The notes under the pieces: model-generated
What the model saw: the letters and a program-made list of their open reading frames with translations, nothing else
What the model was told of the DNA's origin: nothing
Databases searched by the model: none
Shown: in pieces, positions 1 to 8,325 of the stretch
How the letters are laid out: each line of letters opens with the position of its first letter
Numbering within the stretch: the stretch's first letter is position 1
Assembly (NCBI GenBank): GCA_016787415.1
Contig: JAEUUT010000196.1
Span: 34,526-98,525 of the forward strand
Direction of reading: 5' to 3'
Source: Saprospiraceae bacterium
GTDB lineage: Bacteria > Bacteroidota > Bacteroidia > Chitinophagales > Saprospiraceae
Length of the DNA stretch: 64,000 bases
Position numbers and translations under genes: made by a program

Positions 1-1892
1 GTGTACAAATTTGCTTCGCCAGTAGTGCTATTGTAACCCAGTACATACAATTCGCCGGTGGCTGGTCGAAAATCCATACCCGATAACACCTGCCCTGCCG
101 CCAATCCGCTTACCGGAACAAGTGAACGAACGATAGCCGGCGCGTCTGAGTCGAACGAAATCAGGTTGTTATTGCCTGTGAGGGCATACACCAGATGGCC
201 TGTTATTTCTTCCGGCACATTTCTGTTAATTTGAATGGCAATATCGTTTACCGCAATACCCAGCCCGATACTGCCGATGAGCGTGGCATTTCCGCTTGCC
301 AAATCAAGCCGATACCACTGGTCGATGGAAAAACCTGCAATATTGGCCGATAAAAATGCCTGGTTGGTATGTGTTGTTGTATCGAAAAAGATATCGAGGT
401 CAGCGGATTGCTCTAAGAGGTTCAATACAATTCCACTGTTTCCCACGGTATTCAGCACACCATTGTTCGGCGGAATTTGGGTGGTTAGTACATTGAGCGA
501 GTCGTCATAATTGTATAAAACAGTAGTTGCTGCACCGATATAACTATTGGTGTATGCCACAGCACCGATAGAAGGATTAGCAGCAGCATGGAGGTCGGTG
601 GCAGCAAACGCCAGATCCAAATCCGTAGCGGCTACGGCGCCCGTCACAGGATGCAGGCGATAATTGGCGTTGTTGCTGCCCGTTACTCGAATGCGGTCGA
701 CTGTTGGGTTGAAGTCGAAACCGATTTTATTCATCCCGGCCTCCAGCATCACGGGTGCACTGCCGACAGCAGTAGCCACTCCCGTCATGGTGTGGATGGT
801 GTAGAGGCGTGCTTCACCATTCATATTGTTGTAACCGAGTGCATATAACTCGCCCGTCGCAGGGCGAAAATCCATGCCTGCCAGCACCTGCCCGGTTGCC
901 ACTCCGCTCACCGGCGTTACGCTACGAATCACCCCCGGCAGATCGGAGTCGAAAGAAATGAGGTTACCCGTACTGCTGAGCGCAAATACGAGGTGGCCCG
1001 TTACCGTTGCGGGCACATCGCGGATAATCTCGATGGCGATATCATCCACTTCCAGGCCGGCGCCCACGGCGCCCACCAGGGTGCTGGCGCCTGTCTGTAA
1101 ATTTACACTGAACAGATAATCCAGGAAGGTAAACTCGTCGCTGGTTACCAGAAATGCCACATTACTGGCTGTAGCGGCATCGAAAACAATATCAAAATCA
1201 GAAGTTTGATTGTCCGGATGCAGGTTGATGCCCAGGTTGCCTACCGTATTCAACACGCCGTTGTTGGGCGGCAACTGTGTGGTCAGTATGCCCAGCGAGT
1301 CGTCTATGTTGTACAGTGTCGTAGAAGTAGCGCCGATATAACTGTTCGTATAGGCCACTGTGCCTACAGAAGGGTTAGCGCCGGCATTCGGGTCGGTACC
1401 GGAAAAAGAAAGATCGCCATCCACGGCTACCAATGCGCCCGTCACCGGATGCAGGCGGTAGTTGGCGTTGTTGCTGCCCGTTACCCGAATACGGTCGACC
1501 GTGGGGTTAAAATCAAAACCGATTTTGCCCATTTCAGGGTCGAGGGCAATCGGTGCGGCGCCTACGGCAGTTGCCGCCCCGGTTGTTTTGTCGATGGTGT
1601 ATATGCGGGCATTGCCACTGGTCTGGTTGTAGCCAAGCGCATACAACTGGCCGGTAGCGGGACGAAAATCCATCCCGGAAATGCTCAGGTCGGCATCTAT
1701 TCCGGTGATGACAGTATTCGACAACAGCAGGGTGGGCGCTGTTGCTTCAAAAGAGATCAGGTTGCTTCCCGAAACGGCAAATACGTTTTGGGCGTACAAA
1801 GTATTAGTACAAAAAAAATAGCATCCGAGCAAGCACGGGAGGCAAAAACGGAGCGTAGTAAAAAACGAAAACAAGGTAGAATGATGGAGCAT
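1..1892 (-). CDS. Exported DUF4394 repeat protein (3' end outside window)
   Basis: The reading frame starts at the ATG at 1892-1890 and stays open to the left edge, so only the N-terminal ~630 residues are present. A signal peptide ending near TLYAQ is followed by tandem copies of a ~250-residue module. Each copy carries the motifs GMDFRPATGELYALGYN, IGFDFNPTVDRIRVTGSN and PPNNGVLNTVGNLGI, which are typical of DUF4394. Two copies are complete and a third begins at about base 110. The protein is probably secreted or surface-exposed, and a T9SS tail could lie beyond the edge. Its role is unknown; these domains resemble beta-propeller-like sheets. The start is upstream of a clear hydrophobic leader. 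It lies downstream of purA on the same strand with an 84-bp gap. Confidence 0.85.
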   Translation of the reverse strand, partial: MLHHSTLFSFFTTLRFCLPCLLGCYFFCTNTLYAQNVFAVSGSNLISFEATAPTLLLSNTVITGIDADLSISGMDFRPATGQLYALGYNQTSGNARIYTIDKTTGAATAVGAAPIALDPEMGKIGFDFNPTVDRIRVTGSNNANYRLHPVTGALVAVDGDLSFSGTDPNAGANPSVGTVAYTNSYIGATSTTLYNIDDSLGILTTQLPPNNGVLNTVGNLGINLHPDNQTSDFDIVFDAATASNVAFLVTSDEFTFLDYLFSVNLQTGASTLVGAVGAGLEVDDIAIEIIRDVPATVTGHLVFALSSTGNLISFDSDLPGVIRSVTPVSGVATGQVLAGMDFRPATGELYALGYNNMNGEARLYTIHTMTGVATAVGSAPVMLEAGMNKIGFDFNPTVDRIRVTGSNNANYRLHPVTGAVAATDLDLAFAATDLHAAANPSIGAVAYTNSYIGAATTVLYNYDDSLNVLTTQIPPNNGVLNTVGNSGIVLNLLEQSADLDIFFDTTTHTNQAFLSANIAGFSIDQWYRLDLASGNATLIGSIGLGIAVNDIAIQINRNVPEEITGHLVYALTGNNNLISFDSDAPAIVRSLVPVSGLAAGQVLSGMDFRPATGELYVLGYNSTTGEANLY

Positions 1893-1976
1893 CGCAGATT
1901 GTTTAAGCAGGTTGGAAAATTTGGGCCGAAACTGCCCTTTCAACTTACCTACGAGTGCTCCCCTCAATTTGGTTTT

Positions 1977-3248
1977 CTACCGCACAATCAATTTTTCCCG
2001 TTCGGGCCCTGTCGAAATCATTTTAACCGGTACACCCAGGTAATTTTCGAGTTCTTGCAGGTATTGTTTGGCGGCTTCAGGCAATGCATCATACGTGAGC
2101 GCGCCCTCCAGCGAAGTGTGCCAGCCGGTGTAATATTTCCACACGGGCTCTACTTCCGTATGACAAAGATCGAACGGAAGCATGTCGGTCTCCACGCCAT
2201 GGATGCGATAGTGGGTAGCCGCTGCAATTTCCTCGAAAATATTCAGCACGTCGATTTTGGTCATGCACAGTTCCGTCACGCCATTCAGCATAATGGTGTA
2301 GCGAAGTTGGGGCAAATCGATCCAGCCACAACGGCGAGCCCTGCCCGTGGTAGCGCCGAATTCCATACCTTCCTTGCGCAGTTGTTCGCCTGTTTCATTG
2401 TCCAGTTCGCTGGGAAAAGGCCCTCCGCCCACGCGGGTGCAATAGGCTTTGGTAATACCTATGACGCGGCCGATACGTTGAGGCGCCACACCCAGGCCCG
2501 TGCAGACACCCGCTGTAATGGTGTTGGAAGAAGTAACAAAAGGGTACGTCCCGAAATCAATGTCGAGCATGCTGCCCTGTGCGCCTTCTGCCAGTATTTT
2601 TTTGCCTGCTTTTAGGGCATCATTGATGTAGTATTCGCAATCCACCAATGGCAGGCTGGTCAAAGTTTCGAGGCTTTCAAACCAGGCGCGTTCCTCCGAT
2701 TCCAGGTCGAAAGGCACTTCCGGGTAAATCTTGAGCAGTTCAAGGTGCTTGGCTTTCAGCGATTCATATTGTTCTCTGAAACCAGGCATTTCCACATCGC
2801 CTACACGCAGTCCGTTGCGGCCGGTTTTGTCCATATAGGTAGGGCCGATTCCTTTCAGCGTGGAGCCGATTTTGGCTTTGCCTTTGTGGGCCTCGCTGGC
2901 AGCATCGAGCCAGCGATGAGTGGGCAAAATAAGGTGTGCCTTACGGGATACGAGCAATCGGTCGTGAAAGGCTACATTGGATTGCTCCAGCGAACGCAGT
3001 TCGCGCTGGAACACTACCGGGTCGAGCACAACGCCGTTGCCGATGAGGTTGATCAGGCTGGAGCGGAAAATGCCGGAAGGCACCGTGTGCAGCACATATT
3101 TCTGTCCGCCAAATTTCAGGGTATGACCGGCATTGGGGCCGCCCTGAAAGCGTGCTACGATATCGTAGTCGTTTGCCAGATAATCCACAATTTTACCCTT
3201 ACCCTCATCGCCCCATTGCAAGCCGAGGATTACGTCAATCTGATGCAT
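1977..3248 (-). CDS. purA: Adenylosuccinate synthetase
   Basis: This 423-residue protein catalyses the GTP-dependent joining of IMP and aspartate to adenylosuccinate, the first committed step from IMP to AMP, in the cytosol. The N-terminus holds the P-loop GDEGKGK at residues 13-19 and the NAGHT motif at 39-43. Later motifs include GSTLKGIGPTY, EGAQGSMLDIDFGTYPFVTSSN split over the middle, and TTGRARRCGW. The frame is open 63 nt further upstream, but the ATG at 3248 gives the family-typical length and start (MHQIDVILGLQWGDEGKGK). A TATTTTTG promoter lies 63 nt upstream in the divergent gap to the DUF4271 gene. Confidence 0.97.
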   Translation of the reverse strand: MHQIDVILGLQWGDEGKGKIVDYLANDYDIVARFQGGPNAGHTLKFGGQKYVLHTVPSGIFRSSLINLIGNGVVLDPVVFQRELRSLEQSNVAFHDRLLVSRKAHLILPTHRWLDAASEAHKGKAKIGSTLKGIGPTYMDKTGRNGLRVGDVEMPGFREQYESLKAKHLELLKIYPEVPFDLESEERAWFESLETLTSLPLVDCEYYINDALKAGKKILAEGAQGSMLDIDFGTYPFVTSSNTITAGVCTGLGVAPQRIGRVIGITKAYCTRVGGGPFPSELDNETGEQLRKEGMEFGATTGRARRCGWIDLPQLRYTIMLNGVTELCMTKIDVLNIFEEIAAATHYRIHGVETDMLPFDLCHTEVEPVWKYYTGWHTSLEGALTYDALPEAAKQYLQELENYLGVPVKMISTGPEREKLIVR

Positions 3249-3310
3249 AAAGTTTATTTTAAATGATCTTCTGGCAGTTGCAAGTTTTCTAATACCAGAT
3301 TTTGAGGGCA

Positions 3311-3318
3311 CAAAAATA
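3311..3318 (-). promoter_or_regulatory. -7 promoter element for purA
   Basis: The minus strand reads TATTTTTG, an exact match to the Bacteroidota -7 consensus TAnnTTTG, 63 nt upstream of the purA ATG. A TTG-containing run about 19 nt further upstream could be the -33 element. It is back to back with the promoter at 3360. Confidence 0.6.
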
Positions 3319-3359
3319 GGAAAACAAAAAGCAATGGGATGGGAAAGCCCGGCTTTTCT

Positions 3360-3367
3360 TACCTTTG
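3360..3367 (+). promoter_or_regulatory. -7 promoter element for the DUF4271 gene
   Basis: TACCTTTG matches TAnnTTTG exactly and ends only 4 nt before the ATG at 3372. With a start site a few bases after this element, the mRNA would be nearly leaderless. The same spacing is seen at meaB (42578). Confidence 0.6.
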
Positions 3368-3371
3368 CAGC

Positions 3372-4271
3372 ATGATCAGGTCGGTATTGATTTTATTGCT
3401 GTTTCATGGCTGGATAGCCGGAGCATCCGCTCAGGAAGCAGGCAATCCTTTCGATCTTGTCTACCGACTCCCGCAGGAGTTGCGGAGTGTTGCAGATTCC
3501 AATGTGCCGGCCGTCAATCCTTTCGACGTGATAGCGCACCGTACGCCAGGGGCCAGCCAGACGCTCTCAGAAAATAAAACGGAAGCCTTCCGCCCCTTTT
3601 CTATCATGCCGCGCGGCGGCGGATTGTCCAATCAGTTGTTGTTTGGGCTGCTGGTAGCCATGTTTGCCGTGCTGACACTTTCCGTAGCCGCCAACCGCAG
3701 CGCTGTAGGCAAGGCCTGGCGGAGTTTTCTCAACGACAACGCACTGACGCAGGCGCAAAGAGAAGCGACGGGGCTGGTGGGCAGCACACCGTATTATTTG
3801 TTGTACCTGAATTTTTTGCTGAATATCGGGCTGTTCATTTTTCTGGTGGTGCGTTTTTTCACCCAGGATCGGTTCAATAATGCCGCCTTTTTATTCATCT
3901 GCATGATTGGAGGCAGCATAGCGTTTTTATTCAAACACGTGATGCTGTCTGCCATTCGATACCTGTTTCAGTTAGACACGGAAGTCAGTCGATACAACTT
4001 TTTGATTATTGTTTTCAACTGCATCCTGGGCCTGTTTCTGGTGCCCTTCAACTTTATGATTGCCTTTGGATCGGAAAGTTTTTACCAGGGGCTGCTCGTA
4101 TTCTGGGTGCTGGGGCTGGTGAGCATTTTTTATGCCTACCGATCTTTGCGGGCACTGAATATTGGCAGTAAATTTTTGGCCAGTGACCAATTTCACTTTT
4201 TGTTGTACCTTTGCACCGTCGAAGTAGCACCGGTTGTCCTCCTCGCAAAAATAGCAACTATGCAAGTCTGA
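3372..4271 (+). CDS. DUF4271 integral membrane protein
   Basis: This 299-residue protein has a signal-like N-terminus (IRSVLILLLFHGWIAGASAQ), a hydrophilic stretch to about residue 85, and then five or six hydrophobic segments (for example LLFGLLVAMFAVLTLSVAA and FNCILGLFLVPFNFMIAFG). The pattern and its position directly upstream of hemD are characteristic of the Bacteroidota DUF4271 family. No biochemical role is established; the conserved linkage to hemD suggests a link to tetrapyrrole metabolism or the envelope. An ATG 33 nt upstream is in frame, but 3372 directly follows a promoter element and begins the hydrophobic leader. Confidence 0.85.
   Translation: MIRSVLILLLFHGWIAGASAQEAGNPFDLVYRLPQELRSVADSNVPAVNPFDVIAHRTPGASQTLSENKTEAFRPFSIMPRGGGLSNQLLFGLLVAMFAVLTLSVAANRSAVGKAWRSFLNDNALTQAQREATGLVGSTPYYLLYLNFLLNIGLFIFLVVRFFTQDRFNNAAFLFICMIGGSIAFLFKHVMLSAIRYLFQLDTEVSRYNFLIIVFNCILGLFLVPFNFMIAFGSESFYQGLLVFWVLGLVSIFYAYRSLRALNIGSKFLASDQFHFLLYLCTVEVAPVVLLAKIATMQV
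4206..4213 (+). promoter_or_regulatory. Possible internal promoter for hemD
   Basis: TACCTTTG lies inside the end of the DUF4271 gene, 175 nt before the hemD ATG. It matches the -7 consensus exactly, but because it lies within coding sequence it may be chance. Confidence 0.3.
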
Positions 4272-4388
4272 TTCTTTTTTACCTGTGGAATCCCGCCTCC
4301 CCGGAATTCTGTGCGTGTCGTTTTTGTTCAATCAATGCTGTTTCCTTTGGAAGAAACCATACAAATTTCACGAAATATACCAGTCCGA

Positions 4389-5171
4389 ATGTCTGCAACT
4401 GCTGCATCCGCTCAGGAAGAAACCTTCAAAAAAGTCCAAAACATCCTCATTTCACAAGCACAACCGGCTATTCGTACACAGTACGACGAACTGGAGAAAC
4501 GTTATGAAGTGCGGATCGACTTTGTCCCATTCGTCACCATCGAAGGACTCACAGAAAAAGAGTACCGCAAAAACCGGGTGTACCCAAACGACTACACCGC
4601 TATTGTTTTCACCAGTAAAAACGCGGTAGACCACTTTTTCCGCCTTTGCGGGGAATTGCGCATCAAAATGTCGGAAGAAACCAAGTATTTCTGCGCGACG
4701 GAAACGATTGCCAATTACCTGCAAAAATTCATCATGTTCCGGAAACGCAAGGTGTTCAACGGCACCAAGTCGATCCTCGAACTCAAATCCTACATCCTGC
4801 GCAACAAGGAAGAGAAATTTTTCCTGCCTTGCAACGATCAGGGCAATCCGGAAGTGAGCAAGTTTTTCCGCGACCTGAAAGTACCCATTCAGGAAGCCAT
4901 CATGTATCGCTCGGTCAACAACGACCTGTCCGACCTGAAAGACATCAAATACGACATCATCGCATTTTTCTCGGCCCTGGAAATCAAGTCCATGTTCGAA
5001 CAATTTCCTGATTTCAAACAGGAAGACCGTCGTATTTGCGTGTTCGGCGCATCGGCCAACAAAGCGGTTACCGATCGCGGCATGACGGTGAGTATTCAGG
5101 CTGGCACGCCGGAAGCGCCGTCGATTGCGGTAGCGCTGGAGAATTATCTGAAAGTATCGAACAAGAAATAA
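4389..5171 (+). CDS. hemD: Uroporphyrinogen-III synthase
   Basis: The product (260 residues) should cyclise hydroxymethylbilane to uroporphyrinogen III, with inversion of ring D, in haem and sirohaem synthesis. The N-terminal part reads VQNILISQAQP...YDELEKRYEVRIDF, followed by IVFTSKNAVDHFFRLC and later FFLPCNDQGNPEVSKFF, IIAFFSALEIKSMFEQF and RICVFGASANKA. This is the usual two-domain HemD layout of Bacteroidota, where overall identity is low. The frame opens at 4311, but the ATG at 4389 gives the expected N-terminus. It follows the DUF4271 gene, a common arrangement, and ends at an intrinsic terminator at 5206-5246. Confidence 0.9.
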   Translation: MSATAASAQEETFKKVQNILISQAQPAIRTQYDELEKRYEVRIDFVPFVTIEGLTEKEYRKNRVYPNDYTAIVFTSKNAVDHFFRLCGELRIKMSEETKYFCATETIANYLQKFIMFRKRKVFNGTKSILELKSYILRNKEEKFFLPCNDQGNPEVSKFFRDLKVPIQEAIMYRSVNNDLSDLKDIKYDIIAFFSALEIKSMFEQFPDFKQEDRRICVFGASANKAVTDRGMTVSIQAGTPEAPSIAVALENYLKVSNKK

Positions 5172-5205
5172 TGCTGCGGCCGTCCGGGCCGTGGGCGTAG
5201 TGCGC

Positions 5206-5246
5206 AATCCGAACTTCGATGGACAATGGGAGTTCGGATTTTTTTT
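5206..5246 (+). terminator. Intrinsic terminator of hemD
   Basis: AATCCGAACT and AGTTCGGATT pair as a 10-bp stem across a 15-nt loop and are followed by a run of T (eight T including the stem's last two). The 17 bases GGAGTTCGGATTTTTTT at its 3' half recur at 6238-6254, next to ccmB. Confidence 0.7.
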
Positions 5247-5588
5247 GGGTACATTGACGGGGTGACTTCGAGTCACCCCGTCAATACAGCAGTACACAAC
5301 AGGCCCGCTGAAGATGCCGGCATAAAAACAATTCCCTCTTTAGACGTTTTCCCCAATCCTGCCTCAGATCATATCCAACTTCGGCTTAGTAGACCTGTCA
5401 GTGGTAAATCTCAGATTGTTGTGATGAATATGCTGGGTAAAGTTTATTATTCTAAATATACGCCAACCCAAAACTCCCCCGAAGATCAATTTACTTTAAA
5501 CTTACCCGGCATACCGGAAGGGCAGTACATGGTTGTACTGCGAACAGATGATTTTCAGCAGATAAGTCAATTTACAGTGCTAAAATGA
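5226..5588 (+). pseudogene. Orphan T9SS type A C-terminal sorting domain (gene remnant)
   Basis: From about 5320 the frame encodes a typical Por secretion tail: LDVFPNPASDHIQLRLSRP, then SQIVVMNMLGKVYY, and a final GQYMVVLRTDDFQQ and FTVLK. These domains normally end large secreted proteins and direct them through the T9SS. Here nothing precedes it; the only upstream ATG lies in the hemD terminator and the frame then runs through the palindrome at 5253-5285. I therefore read it as the 3' remnant of a lost cargo gene rather than a working protein. Its stop is 36 nt before the next gene's start. Confidence 0.6.
5253..5285 (+). repeat. Palindromic repeat, family P, copy 1
   Basis: A perfect 15-bp stem (ATTGACGGGGTGACT / AGTCACCCCGTCAAT) encloses the 3-nt loop TCG. 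Relatives occur at 6189-6221 and, more diverged, at about 22573-22599 and 23316-23345. Confidence 0.85.
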
Positions 5589-5626
5589 TTAGCAAAATTA
5601 TGTTTGTTGTTACAAAATTGAAACAC

Positions 5627-6160
5627 ATGAAGATTTTTAATATAATTTGCCTGGGCTTCATCATAATTTTTTTCTCGTGTAAAAAGGAAAATCAAGGAGA
5701 AAAGCCCAAACTCTCTCCTAATCATTGGGGAGAATCTTCTGCTCAAAGGAACGGGTTATCCTGGACAGCCGATCCAGTTTGCTGGATTGACATTGTTGAT
5801 CACTCCACGATGCTTATTGAATTAGACTCTTCCATTAATGGATATTTTTTAACAGAAAGTCTAACTTTTCACGAAGTCCCTGCAATGACTGGCTCTTATG
5901 ATATTTTTAAGTTAAACGGAAGTGACGATAGGAAAGCAGATGCCCATCTTTACTTCTGGGAAAGCGACGTACCCTTAGGGCTCTACCACGTACTCGAAGG
6001 CTATCCCAATCAACTCACCATCTCTTCCTACGATACGATCAGCAAGGAAGTAAAAGGAACCTTCACCCTGACCCTGTTGGTCGACCATCGACCATACCCC
6101 GGGGCGCCGGATACGATCCGGTTCACGAACGGGCAGTTTCACGGAAGGCTATATAAGTAG
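5627..6160 (+). CDS. Small lipoprotein of unknown function
   Basis: The 177-residue product has a lipoprotein signal (FNIICLGFIIIFFSC, lipidated Cys at residue 18) followed by KKENQGEKPK. The remainder is soluble with beta-rich character, and near its end it has a stretch ISKEVKGTFTLTL, a pattern seen in small DUF6252-like lipoproteins in which the 'KGTF' strand recurs. I cannot assign a function. An earlier in-frame ATG at 5585 would put the lipobox too deep, so 5627 is preferred. It lies within the putative cassette and is AT-richer than surrounding genes, which fits acquisition. Confidence 0.65.
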   Translation: MKIFNIICLGFIIIFFSCKKENQGEKPKLSPNHWGESSAQRNGLSWTADPVCWIDIVDHSTMLIELDSSINGYFLTESLTFHEVPAMTGSYDIFKLNGSDDRKADAHLYFWESDVPLGLYHVLEGYPNQLTISSYDTISKEVKGTFTLTLLVDHRPYPGAPDTIRFTNGQFHGRLYK

Positions 6161-6188
6161 ATAATGCGAACTATGGGGTAGTAGATAC

Positions 6189-6221
6189 ATTGACGGGGTG
6201 ACTTCGAGTCACCTCGTCAAT
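6189..6221 (+). repeat. Palindromic repeat, family P, copy 2
   Basis: Same palindrome as 5253-5285 in the same orientation, with one stem mismatch (CACCTCG instead of CACCCCG). The flanks TACA...TACA are also shared, so the repeat unit is about 39 bp. Confidence 0.8.
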
Positions 6222-6319
6222 ACAACAATTGGCCGTCGGAGTTCGGATTTTTTTACCCCCTACCAGCGCTACATCCCACGTTGCATAGCGCTACCTTTAC
6301 CCCGAAAATCGCACCAGCC

Positions 6320-6964
6320 ATGCTCCTTACCCTACTCCGAAAGGAACTCCTGCTCGAATTCCGCCAGCGTTATGCCATCAGCGGCATTGTTTTATATGTT
6401 TTCAGCATGGTATTCGTGGTGTATGCCGCCAGCATCAAGGTGCAACCACAAGTGTGGAACATCCTGTTCTGGCTCATCGTACTATTTGCCAGCATCAATG
6501 CCGTGGTGAAAAGTTTTGTGCAGGAAAGTGGCAACCGCCAACTGTACTACTATCAATTGGCTGATCCGGCCATGTTGCTGTTGGCAAAAATCATTTACAA
6601 CACCTTGTTATTGTTGGTATTAAGTCTGCTGGCATTTGGCACATACAGCGTAGTAGCAGGCAATCCGGTGAAAGACATCCCTTTGTTTGCCCTGATATTG
6701 CTGCTCGGCAGCCTGGGATTCAGCATTGCTTTTACTTTCATTGCGTCGATCGCCGCCAAAGCCAACAACAGCGCCACCCTGATGGCCATTCTGAGTTTTC
6801 CGGTCATAATGCCGATCCTGCTCACGCTGGTGCGACTTTCGGCCATTGCCTTGCGTCTGATTCAGGATACTTCATACAAACGCGATATTTTGAACCTGCT
6901 GGCCATCGATGCCATTTTGATTACGCTAACCTTTGTGCTCTTCCCTTTTGTGTGGAGGGATTGA
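6320..6964 (+). CDS. ccmB: Haem exporter permease CcmB
   Basis: This 214-residue membrane protein has six hydrophobic segments, beginning with a cytoplasmic amphipathic start (LLTLLRKELLLEFRQRYAIS) typical of CcmB. Further signatures are NAVVKSFVQESGNRQLYYYQ and PVIMPILLTLVRLS. CcmB is the permease subunit of the CcmABC complex that releases haem-loaded CcmE for cytochrome c maturation. The ATG at 6320 is preferred to 6281 because the family starts close to the LLRKEL segment. ccmA is not in the window. The gene is followed by a tandem-arm hairpin and then ccmC. Confidence 0.88.
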   Translation: MLLTLLRKELLLEFRQRYAISGIVLYVFSMVFVVYAASIKVQPQVWNILFWLIVLFASINAVVKSFVQESGNRQLYYYQLADPAMLLLAKIIYNTLLLLVLSLLAFGTYSVVAGNPVKDIPLFALILLLGSLGFSIAFTFIASIAAKANNSATLMAILSFPVIMPILLTLVRLSAIALRLIQDTSYKRDILNLLAIDAILITLTFVLFPFVWRD

Positions 6965-6976
6965 TCTTGGAGTTTT

Positions 6977-7150
6977 TAGTGTTTTGGTGTTTTGGTGTTT
7001 TGGTGTTTTGGTGTTTTGGAGGGCGTTGCTTTTGGGGTTTGAAGTAAACTTTACGAAACTCAAACAGTGGCTTGAAATCAATCCAAAATGCCAAGTGCAA
7101 CGCCCCTCCAAAACACAAAAACACCAAAACACCAAAACACCAAAACACTA
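6977..7150 (+). repeat. Long hairpin, 8-bp arm family (GGTGTTTT)n, between ccmB and ccmC
   Basis: The left arm is about five GGTGTTTT units followed by GGAGGGCGTTGC (6977-7029). The right arm (7097-7150) is its inverted copy, GCAACGCCCCTCC then ACACCAAA units. The ~65-nt centre is not self-complementary. Related elements lie at 10920, 14547 and 19264/19559. It starts 12 nt after the ccmB stop. Confidence 0.85.
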
Positions 7151-7172
7151 ATGAATAAAAAAATCTCTTGTC

Positions 7173-8258
7173 ATGTGGTGGAAAATACTTTCCGTTTTTT
7201 TGATCGTTTACACCTTGATTGCCGGTACGCTGGTGCCATTGAAACCAGGTATTACCTACGTGCAGCCGGCCTCGGCGCCTGCGGGTAAAGTGCTCACCCT
7301 GCAATTGCACGGCTACAACAGTTTTTACACAAAAAGCCCGGAAAGCGAGATTCGCACCTGGCTGCAGTTCGACGAGCAACATGCCATACAGGGCGAGCGC
7401 ATCCGTGTGCTCAACGACACGACGCTGGAAGCGCAGTTTTCGATTCCGTCAGCCTTGCCCAACTCCTCATCCTCAGTCATGCTGAACGCGATTATCGACC
7501 ACCCGAACGATGGCGTGTCGCTGTTGCCCAGTGCCGTTGAAATCGCGCAGGATACTTTCTCTTCGGCAGCCGCCTGGAAAGCCGATGTGATTCAGGGGCT
7601 GCATGTGATCAAGGATTTTTCATATCCATACCGAAACGTGATTTATGAAAGCATTCGGAACACTTATTTCCACGTACCCATGTGGTTTGTCCTCATGTTT
7701 CTGTTTATCGCATCGGCCTGGAACAGCGTGCAGTTTTTACGCTACTCCAATCCTTCGCAGGCTGCCAAACTGGATGCTTCCAAAGGCCAGTCGCTGATCG
7801 ATTTCGACCGAAAGGCTTCGGCGTATGCTGAAGCGGGGCTGCTGTTTGGCATACTTGGCCTGGTTACAGGCATGCTATGGGCGCACTACGCCTGGGGAGC
7901 CGCCTGGAGCAACGACATCAAACAACTGATGACCGCCGTGGCCTTGCTCATTTACCTGGCTTATTTCATCCTGCGCCGTTCTTTCGATGAGCCCGAAAAA
8001 GGCGCCCGGCTGGCAGCGGTATACAATATTTTCGCATTTGCCTCCCTGGTGCCGCTGCTGTACATCGTACCGCGCATGTTTGCGAGCCTGCACCCGGGGG
8101 CTACCGGCAACCCTGCATTCGGCAGTGAAGACCTCGACAATACGATGCGCATGGTGTTTTACCCGGCCATTATCGGGTGGACCTTGATGGGTTTTTGGCT
8201 GGCTCAATTGCGTTTTCGCTATCAAAGAATACTGGATCGCGCTACTGGATTGGATTAA
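7173..8258 (+). CDS. ccmC: Cytochrome c biogenesis protein CcmC/CcsA type
   Basis: The 361-residue protein has an N-terminal membrane segment (ILSVFLIVYTLIAGTLVPL), then a ~110-residue extracytoplasmic stretch with beta-rich, Ig-like character, and then at least five more membrane segments. The haem-handling tryptophan-rich motif is visible as WAHYAWGAAWSNDIKQ, with conserved His in TYFHVPMWF and ASLHPG. CcmC presents haem to CcmE. The extra domain makes it longer than the ~240 residues usual in proteobacteria; I cannot tell whether this is general in the group. The ATG at 7173 begins 22 nt after the hairpin. Confidence 0.85.
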   Translation: MWWKILSVFLIVYTLIAGTLVPLKPGITYVQPASAPAGKVLTLQLHGYNSFYTKSPESEIRTWLQFDEQHAIQGERIRVLNDTTLEAQFSIPSALPNSSSSVMLNAIIDHPNDGVSLLPSAVEIAQDTFSSAAAWKADVIQGLHVIKDFSYPYRNVIYESIRNTYFHVPMWFVLMFLFIASAWNSVQFLRYSNPSQAAKLDASKGQSLIDFDRKASAYAEAGLLFGILGLVTGMLWAHYAWGAAWSNDIKQLMTAVALLIYLAYFILRRSFDEPEKGARLAAVYNIFAFASLVPLLYIVPRMFASLHPGATGNPAFGSEDLDNTMRMVFYPAIIGWTLMGFWLAQLRFRYQRILDRATGLD

Positions 8259-8325
8259 TATGGGCAAAATCGCAAGCCAAACGACCAATTCCGTTTTTAT
8301 TTCACCGAAAAAAGCATTTTGTAGC

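Larger units (their letters stand above)
5246..6237 (+). mobile_element. Putative 1-kb inserted cassette between hemD and ccmB
   Basis: The segment is bounded by a 17-bp direct repeat (GGAGTTCGGATTTTTTT at 5229-5245 and 6238-6254) and has the same ~33-bp palindrome near each end (5253-5285, 6189-6221). Inside are an orphan T9SS tail with no upstream gene and a small lipoprotein gene that is visibly AT-richer than its neighbours. No transposase is present. The simplest reading is an insertion or a recombination between dispersed palindromes that duplicated the end of the hemD terminator. Confidence 0.4.

Noticed and set aside
1206..2615. 469-codon open frame on the plus strand
   Set aside because: It is antisense to the DUF4394 gene and purA, has no recognisable domain and arises from codon bias.
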